Shown here: piece after piece, positions 57,788-64,000 of the stretch
How the letters are laid out: each line of letters opens with the position of its first letter
Numbering within the stretch: position 1 is the first letter of the stretch
Source of the DNA: Pseudonocardia kunmingensis
GTDB lineage: Bacteria > Actinomycetota > Actinomycetes > Mycobacteriales > Pseudonocardiaceae
Assembly (NCBI RefSeq): GCF_006716445.1
Contig: NZ_VFPA01000001.1
Location: 558,001 to 622,000 of the forward strand
DNA length: 64,000 nucleotides
Direction of reading: 5' to 3'
The notes under the pieces: generated by a model
What the model was told of the DNA's origin: nothing
What the model saw: only the letters and a program-made list of their open reading frames with translations
The model's database searches: none
Translations under genes and position numbers: made by a program

Positions 57788-58927
57788 ATGGCCATCGACG
57801 AGCCCCTGCGCGTCGCGCTGATCGGCGTGCACGGCTACGGGCAGGTGCACCTCGACGGGCTGCTCCGCCTCGCCGGGACCGGCGCGGTGCGGGTGGCCGG
57901 GCTCGCCGACCCGCGGCCGCCCGCGCCCGAGTCGCTCGCGCGGGTGCGCGCCCTGCCCGGCGGCGCGGACGTGCCGGTGCTGGCCGACGCGGCCGAGCTG
58001 CTCGAGCGCGTTCGCCCGGACGTCACGATCGTCTCCACACCGATCCACACGCACCTCCCGCTCGCGCGGCTGGCACTGGCAGCGGGGTCGCACCTGCTGC
58101 TGGAGAAGCCGCCGACGGCCTCGATGGCGCAGTTCCGCGAGCTGTCGGCCGAGGTCGCCGGCGCGGGGAAGGTCTGCCAGGTCGGCTTCCAGTCGTTCGG
58201 TTCCCGCGCGCTCGCCCACGCCGCCCGGCTCGTGGCCGACGGCGCGCTCGGCCCGCTGCGCGGCGTCGGCGTGCACGGGGCGTGGGTGCGCGAGCGCGCC
58301 TACTTCGCCCGCGCCGCATGGGCCGGGCGGATGGAGCTGGACGGCGTTCCGGTCACCGACGGCGCCCTGACCAACGCCTTCGCCCACGCCACCGCGTCCG
58401 CGCTGCGGGTGGCGGGCGTACCCGCCGGCGCGGACGTCGGCGTGGAGCTGCAGCGCTACCGGGTCGCGTCCCCCGAGGGCGACGACACCGCGTCGGTCCG
58501 GCTCACCGTCGGCGGCATCCCGATCGTCGTGGCCGTCACGCTCTGCGCGGCGGAGCACCGCATGCCGGTGATCGTCGTGCACGGCGAGCGCGGGCGGCTG
58601 GAGCTGGAGTACACGACCGACACCCTCACCGGACGCACCGCCGACGGCGCCGAGGTCGGCGCGCCGCCGGGGCGCGAGGTCCTCCTGGACAACCTGGTGG
58701 CCCACCTGCACGACCCGGCGGTACCGCTGCTGTGCCCGCTGGCCGACTGCGAGCCGTTCATGCACCTGCTGGAGGCCGTGCGCCGCGACGGCCCCGCCCG
58801 CGCGATGCCGCCCGCAGCCGTGGAGGAGATCGACGGCCGCCCGGTGGTGGTCGGCGTGGACGACCTGGTCCGCCGCTGCGCAGAGGACCTCACACTGTTC
58901 GCCGAACTCCCCGCCCCCTGGTCCTGA
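57788..58927 (+). CDS. Gfo/Idh/MocA-family oxidoreductase
   Basis: A 379-residue NAD(P)-dependent oxidoreductase. The N-terminal Rossmann part is RVALIGVHGYGQVHLDGLLR, the conserved Lys-Pro motif is LLEKPPTASMAQFRELS, and the C-terminal half is the substrate barrel (CQVGFQSFGSRALAHAARLV). The family oxidises or reduces sugars, inositols and their derivatives. AAGGAGG lies 5 bases before the ATG. It converges on the second sugar-type ABC operon, suggesting the imported sugar may be its substrate. A 25-bp perfect hairpin lies between the two. Confidence 0.9.
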   Translation: MAIDEPLRVALIGVHGYGQVHLDGLLRLAGTGAVRVAGLADPRPPAPESLARVRALPGGADVPVLADAAELLERVRPDVTIVSTPIHTHLPLARLALAAGSHLLLEKPPTASMAQFRELSAEVAGAGKVCQVGFQSFGSRALAHAARLVADGALGPLRGVGVHGAWVRERAYFARAAWAGRMELDGVPVTDGALTNAFAHATASALRVAGVPAGADVGVELQRYRVASPEGDDTASVRLTVGGIPIVVAVTLCAAEHRMPVIVVHGERGRLELEYTTDTLTGRTADGAEVGAPPGREVLLDNLVAHLHDPAVPLLCPLADCEPFMHLLEAVRRDGPARAMPPAAVEEIDGRPVVVGVDDLVRRCAEDLTLFAELPAPWS

Positions 58928-58932
58928 CCTGC

Positions 58933-58995
58933 CGCACCTTGGAGCCTTACTGCTGTTTTCCGGCCCTTGGAACAGCAGTAAGGCTCCAAGGTGCG
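58933..58995. terminator. 25-bp perfect hairpin, two-way terminator
   Basis: The left arm 58933-58957 begins CGCACCTTGGAGCC and the right arm 58971-58995 is its exact reverse complement; the loop is 13 bases. It starts 6 bases past the Gfo/Idh stop and ends 22 bases before the stop of the converging binding-protein gene, the expected place for a shared terminator. Confidence 0.75.
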
Positions 58996-59017
58996 CCGGG
59001 GGTCGGGGGTCTTGGGG

Positions 59018-60334
59018 TCAGCGGAGCGCCGCGTTGCCCGTGTCCTGCGCCTGCTGCAGGCCTTCCGCCACCGGGGTGCGGGCGGCGAACACCTCGTTCA
59101 GGATCGGGTTGAACGCCGTCGACGCCGCCTCGAACTTCGGGCCGGACGGCGCCGGGATCGTGGCGGTGCCGCCCTCGTCGCCGAAGTACCGGGTGTCGAC
59201 GCCCTGGGCCGCCCAGTAGTCGTAGTAGCCCCGCTGCGCGGCCGTCACGGCGGGCAGCCCGGCCCCCTCCGCGCCGACGAAGGACGCGCCCTCCTCCGAG
59301 CCGATCCAGCGCAGCACCCGCAGGATCGCGTCGCGGCGCGGGCTGTCGGCGTTGCCTGCGGCGATCACGCTGTTGACGACGCTGCCCCGGCCTTCCGGCC
59401 CGGCGAGCAGCGGCGCGATGCCCCACTCGAAGCCCGCGCCGTCGGCGATGTTCTTGAGGTTGTAGGTGCCGGACTGGAACAGTGCCATCTTGCCCTGCAG
59501 GAACTGGTCGCGGCTGAAGTCGCCGTTGTCGTTCGTGTCGGCGGCCGACGGCGCGACGTGGTGGGTGTTGATCAGATCGACCAGGTAGCCGAACGCCTCG
59601 GTGGTCTTCGGGTCGGTGAACGTCAGGCTCTCGTCCGGCGCCTGGATCCGGCCGCCGTTCGAGCCGACGAAGTTGTAGTAGATGGCCTGCAGGTCGCGGC
59701 CGGCGTTGAACCCGTACTGCGTCACGGAGCCGGGGTCGAAGCCGGGCTGGTCGGCGGTGGCGCCCGCGGCGTCGCGGGTGAGGCGCCGCGCGGCGGGCAG
59801 GAAGGTGTCGGCGGCCGGGTCGGCGGGGTGCCAGGTGAGGTTCGCCGGGTCGACGCCCGCGGCCTCGACCATCGCCGTGTTGTAGTACACGACGATCCGG
59901 CCGTCGGTGAGCGCGGGCACGCCCCAGAGCGTGCCGCCGCGCGAGTACTGCTCCACCGCCGCAGGCACCCAGGCCTCGACCTCGTCGGCGAGCTCGGCGC
60001 CCACGTCGAGCAGCTTGCCGCCGTCGGCGAGCGCGCCGAAGTTGGAGCTGTTGAGCCAGTAGACGTCCTCGGCCGTGCCGCTGGAGACGTCGAGCGTGAG
60101 CCCGGTGAAGTAGTCGGCCCACGGCACGAGGTTCAGCTGCACCCGCACGTCCGGGTTCTGCCGGCTGAACTCCGCGAACGACTCCTCGTACGCGGCGGCG
60201 ACCTGCTCGTCCCAGAGCCGCACCGTCACCGTCGTCACGCCCTCCTCCGACGGCGCGCTGTCCGGGCCCGCGGGCGAGCACGCGGCGAGGGCCAGCACGG
60301 CGACCGCCGCCGTAGCCAGACGCTGGAGTCTCAT
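59018..60334 (-). CDS. Sugar ABC transporter solute-binding lipoprotein
   Basis: A 438-residue extracellular SBP_bac_1 protein. Signal peptide MRLQRLATAAVAVLALAACS with lipobox LAAC; mature part: VRLWDEQVAAAYEESFAEFS, SSGTAEDVYWLNSSNFGALA, and MALFQSGTYNLKNIADGAGF. It binds an oligosaccharide or sugar derivative for the two permeases encoded upstream. AGGAGGAG lies 6 bases upstream of the ATG. Again no ATPase gene is present, suggesting a shared ATPase encoded elsewhere. Confidence 0.92.
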   Translation of the reverse strand: MRLQRLATAAVAVLALAACSPAGPDSAPSEEGVTTVTVRLWDEQVAAAYEESFAEFSRQNPDVRVQLNLVPWADYFTGLTLDVSSGTAEDVYWLNSSNFGALADGGKLLDVGAELADEVEAWVPAAVEQYSRGGTLWGVPALTDGRIVVYYNTAMVEAAGVDPANLTWHPADPAADTFLPAARRLTRDAAGATADQPGFDPGSVTQYGFNAGRDLQAIYYNFVGSNGGRIQAPDESLTFTDPKTTEAFGYLVDLINTHHVAPSAADTNDNGDFSRDQFLQGKMALFQSGTYNLKNIADGAGFEWGIAPLLAGPEGRGSVVNSVIAAGNADSPRRDAILRVLRWIGSEEGASFVGAEGAGLPAVTAAQRGYYDYWAAQGVDTRYFGDEGGTATIPAPSGPKFEAASTAFNPILNEVFAARTPVAEGLQQAQDTGNAALR

Positions 60335-60345
60335 CAGGTCTCCTC

Positions 60346-61167
60346 CTACCGGAACCCGGTGATCGTGATCGAGCGGACGACGTGTCGCTGGAAGATCAGG
60401 AACAGCACCATCAGCGGCAGGATGGCCACCGTGGCCGCGGCCATGACGATCGTCCAGTTGCTGTTGTACTGCGACTGCAGCCCCGCCGTCGCGACCGTCA
60501 GCACCTGCCACTGCCGGCCGGTGGTGATCACCAGCGGCCACAGGAAGTTGTTCCAGTGCGTGACGACGGTGATGATCGCGAGCGTCGCGATGATCCCCCG
60601 GCTCACCGGCACCACGACGTGCCAGAGGATCCGCGGGGTGCCGGCGCCGTCGAGCTTCGCGGCGTCGAGCAGGTCGCCGGGGATGCCGCGGAAGTGCTCG
60701 CGCAGCAGGAAGATCGCATAGGGCGACCCGAAGAGCTGGGGCAGCACCAGCGCCCAGAACGTGTTGCGCAGGCCGAGGTCGGTGAACAGCGTGTAGAGCG
60801 GGATGATCGTGACGGCCTGCGGCACCATCAGCGTGGCCAGGTACACCCAGAACAGCGCGTCGCGGCCCGGGAAGCGCAGCCGGGCGAACGCGTAGGCGGC
60901 GAAGACCGAGAACGCGAGCTGCCCGACCAGGATCACGGCGACGACCTGGGCCGTCACCGCGATCGGCGACACGAAGTCGTAGCGCTCGCCGAACAGCTCG
61001 CCGAAGTTCTCCAGCGTGGGTGGGGCGGGCGGGCCCAGCACGGACCCGGACGCGAACTGCTGCGGCGACTTCAGCGCCGTGGACAGGCTCAGCAGGAACG
61101 GGGCCACCGTGAGCACCGCGCCGGCGACGAGCAGCAGGTAGGCGCCCGCGGTCCGCAGCCGGCTCAC
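60346..61167 (-). CDS. Carbohydrate ABC transporter permease (MalG-like)
   Basis: A 273-residue six-helix permease. N-terminal AYLLLVAGAVLTVAPFLLSL, the segment SVFAAYAFARLRFPGRDALF and EAA loop DLLDAAKLDGAGTPRILWHV then VVPVSRG (about 170-195) are typical of the MalG class. The GTG start shares bases with the partner permease stop (GTGA). The binding protein gene follows 11 bases after its stop. Confidence 0.93.
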   Translation of the reverse strand: MSRLRTAGAYLLLVAGAVLTVAPFLLSLSTALKSPQQFASGSVLGPPAPPTLENFGELFGERYDFVSPIAVTAQVVAVILVGQLAFSVFAAYAFARLRFPGRDALFWVYLATLMVPQAVTIIPLYTLFTDLGLRNTFWALVLPQLFGSPYAIFLLREHFRGIPGDLLDAAKLDGAGTPRILWHVVVPVSRGIIATLAIITVVTHWNNFLWPLVITTGRQWQVLTVATAGLQSQYNSNWTIVMAAATVAILPLMVLFLIFQRHVVRSITITGFR

Positions 61168-62048
61168 GTCGACAGGTCGTAGGTCGTGCGGCGGGCGAAC
61201 CACCGCTGCTGCACGAGGGTGACCACCACGAGCAGCGCGAACAGGACCAGCGCCATCACCGCCGCCTGCCCGACCGCGCGTTGCTCGAACGCCTCGTAGT
61301 AGATCCGCCCGGCGACGACGTCGGTGACGCCCTGCGGTCCGCCGTTCGGGGTGAGCGCGTAGACCGAGTCGAACACCTGGAAGCTGGAGATGACGCCGGT
61401 GACCAGCACGAAGAACAGCGTCGGGCGCAGCAGCGGCAGCGTGACCCGCCAGAACCGCTGCCACGGGCCCGCCCCGTCGAGCAGGGCGGCCTCCGTGACG
61501 GCGGTGGGGATCGCGCGCAACCCGGCCACGAAGAACAGCGCGACGTAGCCGGCCTGCGTCCACACCGTCACCGCCGCCACCGACGGCAGCGCGAGCACCG
61601 GGTCGGCCAGCCACTCGACGCGGCGCCCGAGCAGCGCGTTGAGGGCGCCGTCGGTGGGCGCGAGGATCCAGCGCCAGACGACGCCGAGCACCAGCGGCGC
61701 GCAGATCCACGGCAGGACGTAGAGCACCCGGAAGGCCGACGAACCGCGCAGGCCCCGGTTGAGCAGCAGGGCCGCGACGAGCCCCAGCACGGTCTGCGCG
61801 GGGATCACGATCGCCACGAACACGGCGGTGACCAGCAGCGACCGCGCGAACCGGCCGTCCGACGCCACGGCGACGACGTTCTCCAGCCCGACGAACGTGC
61901 GCGGGCTGATCAGGTCCCAGCGGTGCAGCGCGAGCCACGCCACGACGAGGATCGGCAGCACCAGGAACGCGGCGACGCCGAACAGGCTGGGCCCGAGCAG
62001 CAGGTACGCCGTGCGCGACTCGCGTCCGGTCACCCGCACCTGCCTCAC
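61164..62048 (-). CDS. Carbohydrate ABC transporter permease (MalF-like)
   Basis: A 294-residue six-helix permease: AYLLLGPSLFGVAAFLVLPI (helix 1), RVLYVLPWICAPLVLGVVWR, and EAA loop AVTEAALLDGAGPWQRFWRV then TLPLLRP (about 205-230). GTG 62048 is chosen because GGAGGG ends 5 bases before it; the earlier GTG (62054) lies inside that Shine-Dalgarno sequence. It is the first gene of the operon, and its 5' end faces the SAM riboswitch transcript across about 110 bases. Confidence 0.92.
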   Translation of the reverse strand: MRQVRVTGRESRTAYLLLGPSLFGVAAFLVLPILVVAWLALHRWDLISPRTFVGLENVVAVASDGRFARSLLVTAVFVAIVIPAQTVLGLVAALLLNRGLRGSSAFRVLYVLPWICAPLVLGVVWRWILAPTDGALNALLGRRVEWLADPVLALPSVAAVTVWTQAGYVALFFVAGLRAIPTAVTEAALLDGAGPWQRFWRVTLPLLRPTLFFVLVTGVISSFQVFDSVYALTPNGGPQGVTDVVAGRIYYEAFEQRAVGQAAVMALVLFALLVVVTLVQQRWFARRTTYDLST

Positions 62049-62156
62049 GTCCACCCTCCGCAACCGGTGCTCGGAGCTAAGATCGCCGGCCTTCCGCTGT
62101 CAAGCCACCGGGCCGCACCCGCCGACGTCACAACGGCCGTGATCGCCGGGATCGGC

Positions 62157-62186
62157 TTGACCGGCCCCGCCGCACGCCCGTAACCT
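62157..62186 (+). promoter_or_regulatory. Promoter of the SAM-IV riboswitch transcript
   Basis: TTGACC (62157-62162), an 18-base spacer and TAACCT (62181-62186) form a good vegetative promoter. The predicted start, about 62193, coincides with the first paired bases of the riboswitch. Confidence 0.65.
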
Positions 62187-62192
62187 GCGCGC

Positions 62193-62309
62193 CAGGTCAA
62201 GAGCGCCAGCGCCAAGCCCCGGCTCGCTGGCCGGCAACCCTCCTCCGCGGTGGGGTGCTCCGGGTGACGACCAGGCCGCCGTGCAGACACGGCCGGCAAG
62301 CGCGGACCC
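62193..62309 (+). ncRNA. SAM-IV (SAM-I/IV clan) riboswitch
   Basis: The S-adenosylmethionine-binding core is easily read: GGTCAAGAGCGCCAGCGCC, then AAGCCCCGGCTCGCTGGCC, GGCAACCCTCC, CGCGGTGGGGTGCTCCGGG and TGACGACC, which pairs back to the opening GGTCA. The actinobacterial SAM-IV hallmark, a downstream stem and GGCAAGCGCGGAC-like tail (from 62294), follows. High SAM should lower expression of the downstream cysteine-desulfurase-like gene, starting 40 bases later. Confidence 0.9.
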
Positions 62310-62349
62310 GAGCGCCGTCCGGGTCCTGGAGAGGGTCCGGAGGACCGTC

Positions 62350-63705
62350 ATGACCGCTGTGCTGCCCACCCGTCCCGCCGTCTGCGCGCCCGCGCTCCCC
62401 CGCGTGGTGGGCGCGGACCTGCAGGTCCCGCTCGTCACCGGCGAGCGCGTCCGCTACGCCAACCTCGACCTCGCGGCCAGCGCGCCCGCGCTCGAGGCCG
62501 TGGCCGAGCACGTCACCGCGCTGCTGCCCTACTACGCCAGCGTGCACCGCGGCGCCGGGTACGCCTCGCAGGTCAGCACCACGGTGCTGGAGCGGGCGCG
62601 CGAGACCGTGGGCCGCTTCGTCGGAGCGCGCGAGGACGACGTCGTGGTGTTCACCCGCAACACCACCGACGCGCTGAACCTGCTCGCCGGATGCGTGCCC
62701 GGCCCTGTGCTCCGGCTCGACGTGGAGCACCACGCGAACCTGCTGGCCTGGGGGCCGGGGCGGGTGCTGCGCGCGGCCGGCACCGTCGAGCAGACGCTCG
62801 CCGACCTGCGGCGCGCCCTGGCCGCCGACCGGCCCGCACTGCTGGCGGTCACCGGTGCCTCCAACGTCACGGGCGAGGTGCTGCCCCTGGCCGAGATCAC
62901 CGCGCTCGCGCACGCCGCGGGCGCCCGGGTCGTGGTCGACGCCGCGCAGCTCGCGCCGCACCGCCGGATCGACATCGCCGCCGACGGCGTCGACTACCTC
63001 GCGCTGTCCGGCCACAAGCTCTACGCCCCCTACGGCGCCGGCGCACTGATCGGGCGCCGTGACTGGCTCGACGTCGCCCCGCCCCACCTGGCCGGCGGCG
63101 GCGCCGTGCGCGCGGTGCGCGTGCCGGACGCCGAGGGCGTCACCGAGGTGACCTGGGCGCCCGCCCCGCACCGCCACGAGGCCGGCACGCCCAACGTCCT
63201 GGGCGCCGCCGCGCTCGCCGAGGCGTGCCGCCACCTCGAGGCCGGCCTCGACCCCGCCCACGAGGCCGCGCTGCTCGCCCGACTGGAGGCGGGCCTGGCC
63301 GCGATCCCCGGCGTGCGCACGCTGCGCATCTGGCCCGACAGCGCCGACCGGGTCGCCGTCACCACGTTCGTCGTCGAGGGCCGGCCCGCCGGGCTCGTGG
63401 CGGCCTACCTGTCCGCCGAGCACGGGATCGGCGTGCGCGACGGGAAGTTCTGCGCCCACCCGCTGCTGCAACGCCTCGCCGGCACCGAGGACGGGTGCGC
63501 CGTGCGGGCCAGCTTCGGCATCGGCACCACGGCCGCCGACGTCGACCGGCTCGTGGACGCGCTGGAGTGGCTGGTCACCGACGGCCCGGCGTGGAGCTAC
63601 GCCGTGGTCGACGGCCGCTGGAGTCCGACGCCCGACCCCCGTGACCTCGACCCGCTCGGCGTCGGCCCCACCACCAGTCCCCCGCGGCCCGCCTGCGGCC
63701 ACTGA
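62350..63705 (+). CDS. Aminotransferase class V / cysteine desulfurase-like PLP enzyme
   Basis: A 451-residue fold-type I PLP enzyme. The Schiff-base Lys is Lys223 in LSGHKLYAPYGAGALIG, the PLP phosphate region is FTRNTTDALNLL, and the cofactor Asp lies in VVVDAAQLAPHRR. A Cys at the SufS active-site position is kept (Cys368 in VRDGKFCAHPLL). This fits a SufS/CsdA-like desulfurase or selenocysteine-lyase. The SAM-IV riboswitch upstream places it in sulfur or methionine metabolism, where it could mobilise sulfur. GGAGGACCGTC precedes the ATG. The Pro-rich C terminus is unusual. A hairpin with TACCTAG loop follows. Confidence 0.92.
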   Translation: MTAVLPTRPAVCAPALPRVVGADLQVPLVTGERVRYANLDLAASAPALEAVAEHVTALLPYYASVHRGAGYASQVSTTVLERARETVGRFVGAREDDVVVFTRNTTDALNLLAGCVPGPVLRLDVEHHANLLAWGPGRVLRAAGTVEQTLADLRRALAADRPALLAVTGASNVTGEVLPLAEITALAHAAGARVVVDAAQLAPHRRIDIAADGVDYLALSGHKLYAPYGAGALIGRRDWLDVAPPHLAGGGAVRAVRVPDAEGVTEVTWAPAPHRHEAGTPNVLGAAALAEACRHLEAGLDPAHEAALLARLEAGLAAIPGVRTLRIWPDSADRVAVTTFVVEGRPAGLVAAYLSAEHGIGVRDGKFCAHPLLQRLAGTEDGCAVRASFGIGTTAADVDRLVDALEWLVTDGPAWSYAVVDGRWSPTPDPRDLDPLGVGPTTSPPRPACGH

Positions 63706-63721
63706 CGCCAGGCTCCCACCC

Positions 63722-63770
63722 GACGAACGGCACCCTCGTCGGTACCTAGCCGACGAAGGTGCCGTTCGTC
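63722..63770. terminator. Hairpin with TACCTAG loop (copy 2)
   Basis: Arms 63722-63742 and 63750-63770 (21 bases) are complementary except one position, around the same loop TACCTAG (63743-63749) as the hairpin at 5667-5719. It starts 16 bases after the PLP enzyme stop, the position of a terminator. Confidence 0.65.
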
Positions 63771-63815
63771 ATGCGGATCCCGCTCCGGCGACAGGCGCGA
63801 GGGACAATGGGGGTG

Positions 63816-64000
63816 ATGTCCTCTCCCGTCCCCGCGCACCTGCACGCCGACTGTTCCCGCTGCGCCGCGCTCTGCTGCACCGCCCTGCCGTTCGCCGCGT
63901 CGGCCGACTTCGCCGCGGACAAGCCCGCCGGCACCCCCTGCCGCAACCTGCGCGACGACTTCCGGTGCGGCATCCACGGGCAGCTGCGCGAGTCGGGCTA
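63816..64000 (+). CDS. Cysteine-cluster protein, N-terminal part, cut by window edge
   Basis: The frame is open from ATG 63816 to the right edge, 61 codons plus. It begins MSSPVPAHLHADCSRCAALC, continues CTALPFAASADFAADKPAG, then CRNLRDDFRCGIHGQLRESG. Five Cys plus His in CxxCxxxCC and CGIH arrangement point to a metal-binding cysteine cluster like the N terminus of YkgJ-type or actinobacterial pentapeptide-repeat proteins. The start lies 7 bases after GACAAT (63803-63808) with no ribosome binding site, so the mRNA is probably leaderless; GTG 63813 is the alternative. Confidence 0.7.
   Translation, partial: MSSPVPAHLHADCSRCAALCCTALPFAASADFAADKPAGTPCRNLRDDFRCGIHGQLRESG

Noticed and set aside
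43861..62048. Genomic island acquired by recent transfer
   Set aside because: Codon use and G+C are like the rest of the window, and no integrase, tRNA end, direct repeats or transposase were seen.
62281..62349. N-terminal extension of the PLP enzyme from 62281
   Set aside because: It would place coding sequence inside the 3' part of the riboswitch; the ATG at 62350 has a proper ribosome binding site.
1..64000. Restriction-modification, phage or other defence system
   Set aside because: No methyltransferase/endonuclease pair, nuclease-helicase system, retron or toxin operon other than the vapBC scar was found; the SF2 helicase sits in a housekeeping context.

Overview
The window is about 74% G+C chromosomal DNA from an actinobacterium, most likely Pseudonocardia or a close relative in the Pseudonocardiaceae. 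The evidence is the near-exclusive G/C third codon positions, many GTG starts, leaderless promoters, a SAM-IV riboswitch, and small actinobacterial families (DUF7455, DUF3039, DUF3099). No phage, plasmid, IS element, tRNA or rRNA was recognised. Genes are packed tightly, and many neighbours share GTGA, ATGA or TGATG stop/start overlaps.

Layout. 0-6.7 kb: a truncated regulator, then a xylose-type ABC importer (binding protein, ATPase, permease) translationally coupled to a ROK repressor, and an EamA exporter. 6.9-19.1 kb is a conserved housekeeping block: DUF7455 protein, SF2 helicase, a PhaC-like protein lacking two catalytic residues, a methyltransferase, DUF3039, the pseudouridine-breakdown pair psuG/PfkB kinase, DUF3099, an ArsR metal sensor, an HhH repair-like protein, a modification methyltransferase, dtd and the sigma factor gene sigB, the last with a sigma-R/sigma-H type promoter. 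19.2-31 kb is accessory metabolism: a flavin reductase, two FAD monooxygenases each divergent from its own regulator, a GlxA-type regulator, and a dihydroxyacetone kinase operon whose DhaM is a single-chain DhaM-HPr-EI phosphorelay. 31-37.4 kb: a PucR-type regulator divergent from a complete five-gene branched-chain amino acid/amide (Liv/Urt-type) ABC importer, with two identical 15-bp palindromes between them, followed by a decayed vapBC toxin-antitoxin locus. 37.8-43.8 kb: an HtrA-like lipoprotein protease, VOC protein, a TetR operon, prs, idi and an MFS exporter.

43.8-62.1 kb is a catabolic island. A leftward operon holds an RraA-like aldolase, a beta-hydroxyacid dehydrogenase, a sugar-type ABC importer, a fused CoA-transferase/crotonase and an amidohydrolase-2 lactonase. 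Next to it lie a serine hydrolase, an FCD GntR regulator, a FAH-family hydrolase with a metallo-beta-lactamase-fold hydrolase and an MFS importer under a TetR regulator, a Gfo/Idh dehydrogenase, and a second sugar-type ABC importer. Together they look like uptake and ring/lactone opening of one or more sugar- or aromatic-derived acids; the substrate cannot be read from sequence. The window ends with a SAM-IV riboswitch controlling a cysteine-desulfurase-like PLP enzyme and the start of a cysteine-cluster protein.

The most unusual non-coding content is a set of large intergenic palindromes: a nested four-half-site element in four copies, a 22-bp-period array in two head-to-head blocks, a hairpin with an invariant seven-base loop in two copies 58 kb apart, and several single perfect hairpins.
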